Below are positions 21,673 through 31,139 of a stretch of 64,000 bases of DNA, one piece after another. This stretch comes from Methylocaldum sp002005105 (GTDB taxonomy: Bacteria > Pseudomonadota > Gammaproteobacteria > Methylococcales > Methylococcaceae). How positions within the stretch are numbered: position 1 is the stretch's first letter; each line of letters begins with the position of its first letter. The notes below the pieces were generated by a model that did no database searches, was not told where the DNA came from, and saw only the letters and a program-made list of their open reading frames with translations. The position numbers and the translations under genes were made by a program. The stretch is taken from assembly GCF_051027545.1 (NCBI RefSeq), contig NZ_CP194902.1, forward strand, positions 5,084,001 to 5,148,000. The letters are read 5' to 3'.

Positions 21673-22641
21673 ATGCTGAATCTGCAGAAGGGCTTTGGGA
21701 TCGGCGATCAGTTCGTTCCCTGGGGCGCGACGCTCGAGGAAGCGTGCCGGCAGCTCGGCATTCAGCCGGGGCACGGTTGCCACAGGGCGGAAGAAGTCAG
21801 GCTGCTCTGCGCGAGCGCTTACGGCTTTGCGGCGGTGAACGTCCACCTGGAGGCACCCGCGACGGATCGCCCGGTGACGAGCGTCGATTTCGAGCTGGCG
21901 CCCGCAGGGACCGGAACGCCCGAGCCCGAAATCTGGGCCGCGCCCCTGTCCGAACGCTTGGGACCACCGGACCAGGTGAGCCGTTCCGAAATCCCGTCCT
22001 ATGCCGATCCGGCCGACTGCGTGCCGTTCTATGCCCGCTGGGTACGCCCCGAGACCAGCGTCGGTCTCTCGATCTACGGCGGGTTGCGTAAAGTCGACGG
22101 CGGCCAATCCGCCGGCACCTTGTGGTTGAGCTGGAACGAGCAGTTGGCCGCGCAACCCTATATCGAGGAATGGCGTGCTCGCGTCGCCCGGCTGACGGCC
22201 ATGGCCGAACGGCCGTCGCAGTTGCGGACCTTCGTGCTGGATTGGCCGCAGAACGCGTACTGGCTGACGGGAGACGCCACACCTCAGGCGCTGGCCGCAC
22301 GCCAGGCGCGTATCAGCCTGTACCAACCCACACTTCTGGATACCCCTGCCAATATCGCCGCCAAGCTCAACCCGCACAGCTTCGCACTCTGGAGCAGCGA
22401 GTCGAACGGCATCTGGTGCGCCTCGACTTTGCGGGACAGCGTGATGTTCGAGCTCGGGCAACCGGTGCAGGCCACCTGGGTCGACCTGCAGCCGGCCAAA
22501 GGGCCCGGCTATGCGATGCTGCAGCTCGGAGTCTGGTCCGTTTACGGGCGACACGGCTCGCGCGCCATCCGCGACGCCGCGCAAATGCTCGCCGGCTTTC
22601 CCGGAGTGACCGTGAAACAGGAAGGGGGCTACGATTGCTGA
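21673..22641 (+). CDS. Hypothetical protein
   Basis: This 322-residue protein starts at an ATG preceded by GGAGGGGG; a longer in-frame start at 21541 has no such site. It contains segments such as MLNLQKGFGIGDQFVPWG, EEVRLLCASAYGFAAVNVHL and SFALWSSESNGIWCASTLRD. There is no signal peptide or membrane helix. No known family is recognised. A second unknown gene with similar Trp- and Pro-rich composition follows after 32 bases and may form an operon with it. Confidence 0.75.
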   Translation: MLNLQKGFGIGDQFVPWGATLEEACRQLGIQPGHGCHRAEEVRLLCASAYGFAAVNVHLEAPATDRPVTSVDFELAPAGTGTPEPEIWAAPLSERLGPPDQVSRSEIPSYADPADCVPFYARWVRPETSVGLSIYGGLRKVDGGQSAGTLWLSWNEQLAAQPYIEEWRARVARLTAMAERPSQLRTFVLDWPQNAYWLTGDATPQALAARQARISLYQPTLLDTPANIAAKLNPHSFALWSSESNGIWCASTLRDSVMFELGQPVQATWVDLQPAKGPGYAMLQLGVWSVYGRHGSRAIRDAAQMLAGFPGVTVKQEGGYDC

Positions 22642-22673
22642 CTTATGACACGCCGGATGCGGGCGCAGCGCCC

Positions 22674-23465
22674 ATGAAAATCGTCACGATCATACTTTTG
22701 GTACTCGGCGCACTGCTCGCGCTCGGGGTTTTCCTGGCCGCCCTGCCCTGGATCGATGTTGCCGTGCTCAATAGTTTTTTCGCCAAGGAAATCGCCACGA
22801 ACTCAGACCTGCCATGGGCGGCGCCCGGCCGCAAGGCACGCTACTATTCGCTCAAATCCTGGGACTGGAACAACGGGATCACCCGCGTCCCCGCGTGGGG
22901 CTCCAACTCGTGGCGCAAGGAGTACCCGCTCGACACGGCAAACAAGGCCTTTGCCTTCCTAGAGAAACACCGCGCGATGAATGCCTGGCCCGCAGCGGGC
23001 ACCTTCGAAACCTATAGCGTCTATGAACAGCTGCAGCCCGGCGACGTGCACCACCAGGACGATTACGGCAACACCATCGTGACCTATTGCCAGCGCGTGG
23101 CGCCCTATCGCTTCTTCATCGTCTCGATCGAACCGACGGTCATCGTCATGCAATCCGCGCCGGAACTGCCCGCATGGCAGGAGGAATACGTGCAGCAGGG
23201 ATATTCGCGCGACAGCCGCTGGATACGGTGGTATATGAGCCTGCCGGAGCAGCAGCGCTTGCCCGACCTGGTCTGGCTGCAGAACCCGCTGGAGTTCGGC
23301 ACCGAGCTGCCGCGCGGGAGCGGCTGGAAATGGTTCTCGCCCGACCTCGAACAACTGCCCACCGATTTGCCGGTGGTCGAGAGCGGCAGCGCCGTGATTC
23401 CGCTCAAGCACGGTCAACTGAAATTCCGGCCCGGCGAATCGGGATGGCATGTCGTGCGGGAATGA
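22674..23465 (+). CDS. Hypothetical membrane-anchored protein
   Basis: This 263-residue protein has an N-terminal hydrophobic helix (IVTIILLVLGALLALGVFLA) that could be a signal anchor. A soluble Trp/Tyr-rich domain follows (LKSWDWNNGITRVPAWGSN, RWIRWYMSLPEQQRLPDLVW). The frame is open further upstream, with a possible TTG at 22635 inside the end of the preceding gene. It is probably co-transcribed with that gene. The family is unknown to me. Confidence 0.72.
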   Translation: MKIVTIILLVLGALLALGVFLAALPWIDVAVLNSFFAKEIATNSDLPWAAPGRKARYYSLKSWDWNNGITRVPAWGSNSWRKEYPLDTANKAFAFLEKHRAMNAWPAAGTFETYSVYEQLQPGDVHHQDDYGNTIVTYCQRVAPYRFFIVSIEPTVIVMQSAPELPAWQEEYVQQGYSRDSRWIRWYMSLPEQQRLPDLVWLQNPLEFGTELPRGSGWKWFSPDLEQLPTDLPVVESGSAVIPLKHGQLKFRPGESGWHVVRE

Positions 23466-23601
23466 GTCCCATACAGCGAGCAGCCTGGATGAAATGCAGT
23501 GAAATCCGGGGAGGTAGAAGCGCCGATCATCCCGGATTCCGCAAGCTTCATCCGGGCTACGTCGGCTATACGGGCACTCGCGAGTCGGTCGGGAATCCAT
23601 T

Positions 23602-23652
23602 CCAATCGCAAACGGTCATCCCAGCGCTCCTGGGATGACCGTTTGCGATTGG
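23602..23652. repeat. Perfect 23-base-arm hairpin
   Basis: Arms 23602-23624 (starting CCAATCGCAAACGGTCATCC) and 23630-23652 are exact reverse complements around CGCTC. A third partial copy of the arm end (GACCGTTTGCGATTGG) is at about 23723-23738, followed by a REP half copy near 23742 and the MITE end GAAAACGCTCT near 23834. The 473-base gap 23466-23938 holds these repeats and no gene. Confidence 0.9.
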
Positions 23653-23938
23653 AGCGCCGAAGCCCCCCTTCCCGACGCCACGTCCCGGCCGAGCGTCTTC
23701 GTCGGAAGGGTCGCGACTAAAGCGACCGTTTGCGATTGGGAAAGGATTGCCGACCTACGAAGGCTTGAATCAATTCACCCCAGCCGAAGGCGCCAACCAC
23801 TTCCGCCGAGCCTGTTTTGTCGTACGAACGAGAAGAAAACGCTCTAAGCGCCGGCACGGCTGCATGACCGAGAACCGGCGATGGGGACTCAGCCTGTCAA
23901 AAATGCCGGAATTCTCCGCCGTGGCTGTAAAGCGGCGC

Positions 23939-24616
23939 TCATTGGTGCGACTCGGGGGCATTGGTGGCGCCTTCGTACAGGTGATTTACCGGATTCAGTT
24001 GGGATTGCAAGGACCTGAACCGCGACTCCAATAGTTCCATGAAGCTGCGCCGGTCGCCGGTCCAGCGCATCGGTTCGCCCACGAACATATCGCAGAAAAA
24101 CGGCACCAGCAGGCACTCGCCCTTGGGCATGGCTCGCCCCAGTCCGTGCGTGAACACGGGAACGACCGTCGCTTGCGGGCAGTGCATGGCGAGATGGGCG
24201 ATGCCGGACTTCAGTTTTTGCATGGTTTCCGGCTCGCCCCGGGTGCCTTCGGGGAAGATGATGAGTACACCGTCCTGGGCCAGTATCTCGTGGCATTCGC
24301 TCAAGGGATCGTGATGGCGGTTCCCGCCGCCCCGCGTGACCGGCACGATGCCGATGAAATTGCGCGAAAACCATGCGAGCCAGGGTTTGCTGAGAAAGTA
24401 GTCGGCCGCTGCGGCGGGACGTACCCGGTGAATATCGCGCAACGGAAACAGCGATAACAGCACCAGGGTATCCAGGTGGCTGTTGTGATTGGCGGCAACG
24501 ATCGCCGGCCCGCGCACCGGCAGCCGTTCCCGATTGCGGATATTGAGGCCGAGCACGAACAGGGTGACGGGACGCGCCACCAAGAGGACGAATAACAGGC
24601 GGAGCAGGCGCTGCAT
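23939..24616 (-). CDS. 1-acyl-glycerol-3-phosphate acyltransferase-like protein
   Basis: This 225-residue PlsC-family protein has an N-terminal membrane helix (LLRLLFVLLVARPVTLFVLG). Acyltransferase motif I is NHNSHLD, a second block is FIGIVPVTRGGG, motif III is IIFPEGTRGEPE and ATVVPVFTHGLG is the final block. The start at 24616 is the first ATG after the CdsA-like gene and lies two bases before its stop codon ends, so the two are co-translated. With the upstream CDP-alcohol phosphotransferase and CdsA-like genes it forms a compact phospholipid gene set, similar in logic to E. coli ynbAB plus an acyltransferase. Confidence 0.88.
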   Translation of the reverse strand: MQRLLRLLFVLLVARPVTLFVLGLNIRNRERLPVRGPAIVAANHNSHLDTLVLLSLFPLRDIHRVRPAAAADYFLSKPWLAWFSRNFIGIVPVTRGGGNRHHDPLSECHEILAQDGVLIIFPEGTRGEPETMQKLKSGIAHLAMHCPQATVVPVFTHGLGRAMPKGECLLVPFFCDMFVGEPMRWTGDRRSFMELLESRFRSLQSQLNPVNHLYEGATNAPESHQ

Positions 24617-24618
24617 GA

Positions 24619-25560
24619 TCAGTAGTGCAGATAACGGATGAAATGGAAGAATAACGGAGCGGTGTAGGTGAGGCTGTCCAACCGATCGAGGATGCCGCCG
24701 TGACCGGGCAGCAAACTGCCGCTGTCCTTGACGCCGATGTCGCGCTTCAGCGCCGAGATGACCACGTCGCCGACGAAACCGCAAATCCCGATCAAAAGCC
24801 CCGCCAACAACGACTCAATCTCCGTCAGCGGCGTCAGCCAGGGTGCGATCAGCCAGGCCAGCAGCGTCGTGGTCGCAACGCCTCCGAGGAAACCCGCCCA
24901 GGTCTTGTTGGGACTGACGTTCGGGACGATCCTGCGCCTGCCCAGGCTCTTTCCCCAGAGATACTGCGCGACATCGTTGAGTTGCGTCAGCACCACCAGA
25001 AACAGCAGCAGCGTCGCGCCGTTGTAATGCGCGCCCACCGGCTGCGGCAACACCAGCGGATAAGCCATGTGCGAGAGACAGAACACGGTGGTCATCAAAC
25101 CCCAGCTGATGATGCCGGCCGATCGCAGAAACCCCTGTGTATCGCCGGCCAGCACCATGCGCAACGGCAGGAACAGGAACATGTATACCGGAATGAAGAT
25201 GATGAACATGCCGTACCAAGCCATGTGCACCCAGTAGTACTGAACCGGGATGGCGAGATAGGCCCAGAACAGAACGCGATAATCGGCACGGCGCGTCGGG
25301 ATCAGCGAAAGGTATTCCTTGAAGGCGAGAAAGCTCACCAGCCCCAGCACCACCACCGCCATCGACGGACTGGACACCACCACCAGGCAGAACACGGCGA
25401 CGATCAGCCACCAGGTGCGTACACGCAGCCGCAGCTCGGTGTAGTCCTTGTTCGGATACCGCTTCGGGAGCAGGAAAGTGATTATCGAAGCGATGGCGAG
25501 CAGCAGGAAGATGCCGGCCAGCGCATACAGCAACACATCGGGCAGGTGCGTCAAATTCAT
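24619..25560 (-). CDS. Phosphatidate cytidylyltransferase-like membrane protein
   Basis: This 313-residue CdsA-family protein has seven or more hydrophobic segments. The C-terminal signature reads SPNKTWAGFLGG, then GFVGDVVISALKRDIGVKDS and GSLLPGHGGILDRLDSL, which carries the metal and CTP-binding Asp residues. It should convert phosphatidic acid to CDP-diacylglycerol. The ATG overlaps the stop of the upstream CDP-alcohol phosphotransferase by four bases. It is probably a second, accessory CdsA (YnbB-like) rather than the essential one, because it sits with a YnbA-like gene; that is an inference from context. Confidence 0.88.
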   Translation of the reverse strand: MNLTHLPDVLLYALAGIFLLLAIASIITFLLPKRYPNKDYTELRLRVRTWWLIVAVFCLVVVSSPSMAVVVLGLVSFLAFKEYLSLIPTRRADYRVLFWAYLAIPVQYYWVHMAWYGMFIIFIPVYMFLFLPLRMVLAGDTQGFLRSAGIISWGLMTTVFCLSHMAYPLVLPQPVGAHYNGATLLLFLVVLTQLNDVAQYLWGKSLGRRRIVPNVSPNKTWAGFLGGVATTTLLAWLIAPWLTPLTEIESLLAGLLIGICGFVGDVVISALKRDIGVKDSGSLLPGHGGILDRLDSLTYTAPLFFHFIRYLHY

Positions 25561-26165
25561 GCTTGAACCTCCCCCAGGAGCGCGCGAGCGCGGTTCAACA
25601 CGGTAGCGAGCGACAACAGGGCGACGATCATCAGCACAATATTGAGCCAGGATGCGGCAGGCAAACCCAGCCCGATCACCAACCCGCAAGCGCCGAACAC
25701 GAACGCGCGGTCGCTCTTGCCCATGGGACCGTCATAGCGGCGCGAGGCGCCGACCGTCACGGCGCACACGCCGACGAACTCGGTCAGCCAGGCCAGCAAG
25801 ACCACGGCCACCGCCAGCCAGGCATGGACGCCTGGCAAAATCGCGAACGCCAGATACAGCGCGGCATCGGAGACCAAATCTCCCGCTTCGTTGAGCAGCC
25901 CGCCCAGCGCGCTTTGCTGGTCGTACTGCCGCGCCAGCATGCCGTCGATGGCATTGAGCGCCATGCGCACGAACAAAAAGACCGGCAAGCTCAGCCACAA
26001 TGACGCGCTCTGCGGAAACCACGCCAGCGCCGCGCCCAGAGCGACGGAAAGCGCCGCCGCCAATACCGTGATCTGATTGGCCGTAACACCGATAGCCGCC
26101 AGTTTTCGAACGATGCCGCTCAGGCTTTGCTGGAACAGGGGTTTGAGTTGGTAAATGCTGGGCAT
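25557..26165 (-). CDS. CDP-alcohol phosphatidyltransferase family protein
   Basis: This 202-residue membrane enzyme is likely to join CDP-diacylglycerol with an alcohol head group. The family motif is read as NAIDGMLAR, then eight residues and GGLLNEAGDLVSD. The first metal Asp of the usual DxxDG is Asn here, which I believe also occurs in YnbA-like relatives, so activity is uncertain. Five or six hydrophobic segments follow. It is the first gene of the three-gene minus-strand cluster with CdsA-like and PlsC-like genes. Confidence 0.85.
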   Translation of the reverse strand: MPSIYQLKPLFQQSLSGIVRKLAAIGVTANQITVLAAALSVALGAALAWFPQSASLWLSLPVFLFVRMALNAIDGMLARQYDQQSALGGLLNEAGDLVSDAALYLAFAILPGVHAWLAVAVVLLAWLTEFVGVCAVTVGASRRYDGPMGKSDRAFVFGACGLVIGLGLPAASWLNIVLMIVALLSLATVLNRARALLGEVQA

Positions 26166-26314
26166 GATGTTGTCCTTATTCTTTTTTTTGAAGCTTCGGA
26201 GTTCATTTTTCTGGGCATAGCTGGTCCGCCTCGCGCAAGACGGTTCTCAAGCTGTTCAATGCACCTCAAATCAACGCCTAGGAAACCCGGCATAGTTTGC
26301 CAGTAAAACGAATG

Positions 26315-26640
26315 TCCCACCTATTGCGAAATATCACGACTCATACGGCCTAATTGTTTTACGACCAGAGGGTCTGCGTACCTAGGTCATACTTGAAGGA
26401 AAGACATGGCTATTGATCACCCACAACTTCAGCGCTTTCGCAAGCAAACGGCCATATTGCGGTAAGCCGCGGACAATTGGAATTCGAATGGCGGCATCTC
26501 ATCAGTCGGTTGGAAACGCGCGATCCGAGATGACTGGGATCATCGGCGTTCGCACCCCGGAGCCATACCCGCTTTGTGTTACCCGGCACCCGGCAGTATT
26601 GCCGAATTGGCAAATGGGTACGGCGGGAAACGGTCGGGCT
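26315..26640 (+). pseudogene. Decayed copy of pyrimidine dimer DNA glycosylase gene
   Basis: The sequence tracks the intact gene at 29108-29572. CGAAATATCACGACTCATAC matches the PKYLDPC region, TACTTGAAGGAAAGAC the AVLEGKT region, CACCCACAACTTCAGCGCTTTCG the HHPQLHRF region, GTAAGCCGCGGACAATTGGA the VSRGQLE region, and the end matches FYTVPGGIAE. About 100 bases from the middle are deleted and stop codons and frameshifts break the frame. The rest of the gap 26166-26729 holds nothing else that I can support. Confidence 0.82.
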
Positions 26641-26729
26641 TATTTGTAGATATCTGTGGATATATTCCCGGTGGAGAGGTGTCACACAAGGAATGGCTGA
26701 CAGGTTTCGATCAAAGGAGTGATTCAAAC

Positions 26730-27155
26730 ATGGACACGCAGCGTATTTTCAACCCGCGCATTTTCTCCGGGGTTTTGGCCTTTGCGATGCTGGGTGGGCT
26801 TTGTTCGTCTTGTGCAACGATGGAGGCCGACCGGGCGAGGGACACCGAGCAATTGCTGGCCGCGGCAGGGTTCAAGGTAAAACCCGCCGACACCCCGGAC
26901 AAGCTCGCCCATGTTAAGAGCCTGACCCAGCACAAGCTGGTGCCGCACGAGAAGGACGGCACGGTGTATTACGTCTACGCCGATGCCACGACGTGCCGGT
27001 GCGTTTACTGGGGGCCGGAGGAGGCTTACCAGCGCTACCAGCGATTGGCAACGCAACAGAGAATCGCCGAAGATCAAAGAATGGCCGCCGAAATGAACGA
27101 GGATGCCGCCATGAATTGGGAACTGTGGGGACCGGGATACTGGTGGGCTTATTGA
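26730..27155 (+). CDS. Hypothetical secreted protein, possible lipoprotein
   Basis: This 141-residue protein has a hydrophobic N-terminus (FSGVLAFAMLGGLCSSCATM). Cys after CSS could be a lipidation site, although the lipobox is poor at its first position. The mature part is charged and has TTCRCVYWGPEEAYQRYQRL, a Cys pair near an aromatic cluster, and a Trp/Tyr-rich end. AAAGGAG lies about 10 bases before the ATG. Small lipoproteins with VYWGPEEAY-like cores are known as hypothetical proteins in proteobacteria; no function is assigned. Confidence 0.75.
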   Translation: MDTQRIFNPRIFSGVLAFAMLGGLCSSCATMEADRARDTEQLLAAAGFKVKPADTPDKLAHVKSLTQHKLVPHEKDGTVYYVYADATTCRCVYWGPEEAYQRYQRLATQQRIAEDQRMAAEMNEDAAMNWELWGPGYWWAY

Positions 27156-27347
27156 TTTGCGGAAGCAAAGGGGCCCGTAGGTTTGGCCATCGCGGTCCTT
27201 CTTTTTTGGGGGCAGACTTTTGCTATAGGTCTAGATCTCTTCGCGCGAAACGACGATGCCGAGTGAAACGGAAGCCGCCGAAATGAACGGTAAACGTCTG
27301 ATCCGTCCACTGACCCTTTAGAGAATCCGGACGAGCGGAAATAAGCC

Positions 27348-28829
27348 ATGCTGCACAGGCAACTCTGTTCGGTTCGAAACATCATCCTTGCCGCGTTCTT
27401 GCTCTCGGCAGTGTCGGGCGCGACGGCAACCTGGGACCATGCGCACGGCGATGCCGCCAACAGGGGATTCGTCAATGTGGATACGGCACCCGCCGCAAAC
27501 GACCTGGTGCGTGTCGCCGATCTCGGCTCGTTTGCAATAGGCGCCGGCCCCGTCATCGCCGCGGACGGTACGGTTTATCTCGGCAATCGGGCCGGTCTGC
27601 TGAAAGCGTTCGCACCGGACGGTACGTTGAAATGGACGCGCGACACGCCAGGCCATGAAATCGTGGCCTCGCCGGTCATCGGCGCCGATGGCTCGATCTA
27701 TGTGATCGGCGCGAGGACCGTGCGCGATCATCGCGGCGGCCAGGTAGTCACCCGTAACGAGTTGACCCTGTATCGATTCACTTCCACCGCCGCCATGCTT
27801 TGGGCGGCCCCCTTTCCGGAAGGCACCCTCACGCCGGCTCAATTCGGAACGGGTGTGACGAGCGCGGCGCCCAACATCTGGCGCTCCGGTGCGACCGAAG
27901 TCATCCTCGTGCCGGTCCTTCACCGTAGCTACAACGGCCACGTGATCAGCATCGTGGCGTTTTCCACCGGCGGCGGCGTTCTGTTCAACCAGCCGGTCAC
28001 CACCGTGGATTACGGCGACATAACGGGCGGCGCGAGCGTCGGCGAGACTTTGTGTGGGATATTCTTCTTTCTTCCTCCTTGTTTTCTCGAGGAAACGGTA
28101 CCGATACCGGAGCCCAACGAATTGCCGCCCGAAGTCAATCCGCCAATGCCGAGCGTGGCCCTGTTCACATCGATCGGTAACGAGCCGTTCGTGGTCGTTG
28201 CCGACAATTATCAGAACATCGTCGGCTACACCTTCTCGCCAGAGGCCGGCTTCCAAGAGAACTTCCGCAAGCACATCACCAACGATGAAAGGGGAATCAG
28301 CATGTCCTCGCCCGTCATGCTCGGCGACGGGCATTCGGTCGTGCGCGGCAATTCGGATTCGCAAGGCTGGGTTCTATTCGCCGGGCCGCATCCGGTCAAT
28401 TGGACGGAAGTCGTCGTACCCCACACCGGCACGACGCCGACGATCACCGGAGACGGCAAGATCGTCATGGTGGACCGAGCCGGCGGAGTCACCTTGGTGA
28501 GCACCTATCCGAACGTGGGCGTCGTTGATCCGCACATCCCGCTCGCGTCGGAATCGATCGCGCCCGCGGCGGCATCGCGCACTCATATTTTCGTCTCGGG
28601 CGTGGACAAGCTGTACACCATCGACGCGGCAAGCCTTCAAGTGGTGGAGGAGTTCCTCTGGGAAGGCGGCGGCCTCTCGTCGCCGGCGATCTCCGCCAAC
28701 GGAAGGGTCTATGCGCTCGCGGGCGACACGCTCTATGGCTTTCCGGCGCCGCCGTCGCGTTGTCCTCCCGGAAGCCTGTGCCCGGGCACGGTACGTCCTC
28801 CGATCGCGCCGGCATCAGCGAGACCCTGA
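27348..28829 (+). CDS. Secreted PQQ-like beta-propeller protein
   Basis: This 493-residue exported protein has a signal peptide (NIILAAFLLSAVSGATA). Repeated propeller blades follow, such as GPVIAADGTVYLGNRAGLLK, ASPVIGADGSIYVIG, TPTITGDGKIVMVDRAGGVT and SPAISANGRVYALAGDTLYG. These DGxxYxG repeats are typical of PQQ-binding or BamB-like propellers, but no catalytic residues of alcohol dehydrogenases are seen, so a structural or binding role is likelier. Cys-containing inserts (GETLCGIFFFLPPCFLEE and the terminal RCPPGSLCPGT) may form disulphides. Confidence 0.82.
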   Translation: MLHRQLCSVRNIILAAFLLSAVSGATATWDHAHGDAANRGFVNVDTAPAANDLVRVADLGSFAIGAGPVIAADGTVYLGNRAGLLKAFAPDGTLKWTRDTPGHEIVASPVIGADGSIYVIGARTVRDHRGGQVVTRNELTLYRFTSTAAMLWAAPFPEGTLTPAQFGTGVTSAAPNIWRSGATEVILVPVLHRSYNGHVISIVAFSTGGGVLFNQPVTTVDYGDITGGASVGETLCGIFFFLPPCFLEETVPIPEPNELPPEVNPPMPSVALFTSIGNEPFVVVADNYQNIVGYTFSPEAGFQENFRKHITNDERGISMSSPVMLGDGHSVVRGNSDSQGWVLFAGPHPVNWTEVVVPHTGTTPTITGDGKIVMVDRAGGVTLVSTYPNVGVVDPHIPLASESIAPAAASRTHIFVSGVDKLYTIDAASLQVVEEFLWEGGGLSSPAISANGRVYALAGDTLYGFPAPPSRCPPGSLCPGTVRPPIAPASARP

Positions 28830-29107
28830 CGGCCGTTGTTGCTGATCACGGCGCCAAGCGTAAAGTAATGGGCGCACCACCAATATCCCCGGAAACTCAC
28901 CGTGCCGGGCGGGTCAGCCTGTGAACGGGTCGGGCTTTCGTATTGGCTTCGGATTGTGCCAAGTGATTCGTTTTGTGAAACGGAAACGGCCGAAGTCAAA
29001 CAATAAACGCCTCAACTAGCCATCAACATATACACCTCGAAGCTGCGAACTCTTGCGTCGTTCTCGGTGTCGGTTTTTGGTTGAACAACAGTTAAAAAGT
29101 AGCGGCT

Positions 29108-29572
29108 ATGAGGCTCTGGAGTCTGCATCCGAAATATCTCGACCCATGCGGTCTGGTCACATTGTGGCGGGAGGCCCTGCTTGCCCAGGCCGTACTCGAA
29201 GGAAAAACGAAGGGCTACGTTCATCACCCGCAACTTCATCGTTTTCGCACCCAGCCTGACCCGGTCGGATTCCTTGCCGAGTACCTAAGGGCGGTCTACG
29301 CGGAGGCGGCAAGCCGCGGCTACCGGTTTACGGCGACAAAGATCAGTCGCTCGCAGGCAGACGGCCGTATCGCGGTAAGCCGCGGACAATTGGAATTCGA
29401 GTGGCTGCATCTACTGAGTAAGTTGGAAGCACGCGATCCGGGATGGCTGGCTAGGATCGCCCGCGTCCGCATTCCGGAACCGCACCCGCTTTTTTACACT
29501 GTGCCTGGCGGCATCGCCGAATGGGAGAAAGGGCACGGCGACGCCCGACAACCGGGTGCAGCCGGCTCTTGA
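29108..29572 (+). CDS. Pyrimidine dimer DNA glycosylase (endonuclease V-like)
   Basis: This 154-residue DNA repair enzyme would remove UV-induced pyrimidine dimers by glycosylase and lyase steps. It carries the family start MRLWSLHPKYLDPCGLVTLW, then REALLAQAVLEGKTKGYVHH and PQLHRF. The early Arg/Leu/Trp block and the HPQL His are conserved in the pfam Pyr_excise group related to T4 endonuclease V. A decayed second copy lies 2.5 kb upstream, and the AlkC-type glycosylase gene follows, so this is a small DNA repair neighbourhood. Confidence 0.88.
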   Translation: MRLWSLHPKYLDPCGLVTLWREALLAQAVLEGKTKGYVHHPQLHRFRTQPDPVGFLAEYLRAVYAEAASRGYRFTATKISRSQADGRIAVSRGQLEFEWLHLLSKLEARDPGWLARIARVRIPEPHPLFYTVPGGIAEWEKGHGDARQPGAAGS

Positions 29573-30023
29573 GGTCCGCCCTCGGACCATCGTCCCGCCT
29601 CACCACTTTACAGGTCACAACAAGGGTCAGCTTGCGTAGGACGTGGCGTACCCGGATATTGCGCCGCATGAAACGACGGAATGCCCGACTGTCGACGCCA
29701 TCGCGTAATTGATGGAATGCGGTTTTTCGCTGAAAGAATCAGACGTTTGTAATTTGGTACAGATTTCTTTAGGCGAAGTGGCTATGCTCACTGAAACGGA
29801 AACAGGCGGGGTCAAACAAAAATAGCCTGACTCAGTTTATCCCGAACCCGCGACTCGGCTTGCCGGCGTGCGGCTCGTCGAGTTCGGCGTAAAACTGGCG
29901 GTGAATCACCGATGAGGTTGCCGTCCAAGCCGTCATCCCGCCGGTTTCGTCGCAAAGCGGCGTTTCGCGCGACTCACAACGACCCGGTGAATTCGAACAG
30001 TTTCTTATACAAGGAGTCTTCGC

Positions 30024-31139
30024 TTGGCTGAACCGCTCAAGAATCAATTCGGAGTGGACGTGCCCGGCAAAATTGCCGGGATGATATCTGCGAAATTTCA
30101 TCGATTCTCTGCTGACGCCTTCGTCAGAGACGCTCTTGACGGATACGAGGCTCTCGATCTGATGCCGCGTGGATTGAAGATCGCACAGGCGCTTCGCCGC
30201 CATTTGCCTGACGACTATTCGGAGGCGGTCGAGATACTGATTAACTCGCTCGGTCCGAAACTCGAAAAGACCGAAAACTTTGGAATGGCGCCCTTCCTGT
30301 ATCTTCCGCACGTTTGCTTTGTTGCGGGATACGGGCTCGACCACTTCGAGGTTTCGATGCACGCCCAATACGAGCTGACGCAACGATTTTCTGCCGAGTT
30401 CAGCATTCGGCCATTCTTGGAGCGATATCCGGAAGCAACGCTTGCTCGCCTTACGTTTTGGGCGAAAGACCAAAGTCCCCATGTTCGTCGCCTCGTATCC
30501 GAGGGAACTCGTCCCCGCTTGCCGTGGGCGCCCCGGCTGCGGTCTTTCCAGAAAGACCCCCGACCGGTGTTGGCACTGCTTGAATTGCTAAAGGACGACC
30601 CGGAACTTTATGTGCGCCGTTCCGTAGCAAATAATCTGAACGATATCGGCAAAGACCATCCGTTAATACTTGTCGAAACCGCACACCGGTGGATGACGGA
30701 TGCGACGGATGAAAGACGCTGGCTCATCCATCATGCGCTACGTTCAGCCGTGAAGCGTGCCGAACCGGGAGTTCTTGAGGTTCTGGGTTTCGGCAAAAAT
30801 GCAAAGGTATCGGTAAACAAAGCGAGCATCACTCCTGAACGCCCCATGATTGGGGGCTCGGTGGCGATCGCCTTTGAAATCACAAACACCGATTCGCAAC
30901 GGCAGCGTGTGTTGGTGGATTTCCGCGTCCATTTTGTGAAGGCTAACGGAAAGACCAGTCCAAAGGTTTTCAAATTAAAAACTATCCAGCTCGCGCCTCA
31001 GGAAACCGTACAACTGGGGAAGACTATTTCCTTGGCCGAGATGACGACGCGCAAACATTACACCGGGACGCACCGGGTCGATGTTCTGTTGAACGGATGC
31101 GCTTTGCCCTTGGGGTCATTTGAACTGATGAACGATTAG
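30024..31139 (+). CDS. alkC: DNA alkylation repair protein, AlkC-type glycosylase
   Basis: This 371-residue protein has an N-terminal HEAT-like repeat domain (about residues 1-260) with EVSMHAQYELTQRFSAEFSI and RPFLERYPEATLARLTFWAK in the middle, then RRLVSEGTRPRLPWAPRL and PELYVRRSVANNLNDIGKDH. This is the AlkC pattern for excision of 3-methyladenine. A C-terminal Ig-like beta domain (about 265-370) matches the longer AlkC subgroup. The start is TTG at 30024 with AAGGAG seven bases before. The 451-base gap upstream (29573-30023) shows no gene, only short repeated tags such as GAAACGGAAAC. Confidence 0.88.
   Translation: MAEPLKNQFGVDVPGKIAGMISAKFHRFSADAFVRDALDGYEALDLMPRGLKIAQALRRHLPDDYSEAVEILINSLGPKLEKTENFGMAPFLYLPHVCFVAGYGLDHFEVSMHAQYELTQRFSAEFSIRPFLERYPEATLARLTFWAKDQSPHVRRLVSEGTRPRLPWAPRLRSFQKDPRPVLALLELLKDDPELYVRRSVANNLNDIGKDHPLILVETAHRWMTDATDERRWLIHHALRSAVKRAEPGVLEVLGFGKNAKVSVNKASITPERPMIGGSVAIAFEITNTDSQRQRVLVDFRVHFVKANGKTSPKVFKLKTIQLAPQETVQLGKTISLAEMTTRKHYTGTHRVDVLLNGCALPLGSFELMND

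Noticed and set aside
27255..29830. Short tags GAAACGGAAAC...TCAAACAATAAACG near 27257, 28975 and 29793, which could be repeats
   Set aside because: The tags are short, vary in length and have no inverted ends or fixed spacing, so I do not call them an element.
29832..30023. A minus-strand frame ending SSVIHRQFYAELDEPHAGKP that looked like a gene end
   Set aside because: It mostly lies opposite the AlkC gene, has no own start or ribosome-binding site outside it, and I recognise no family. Treated as a shadow frame.
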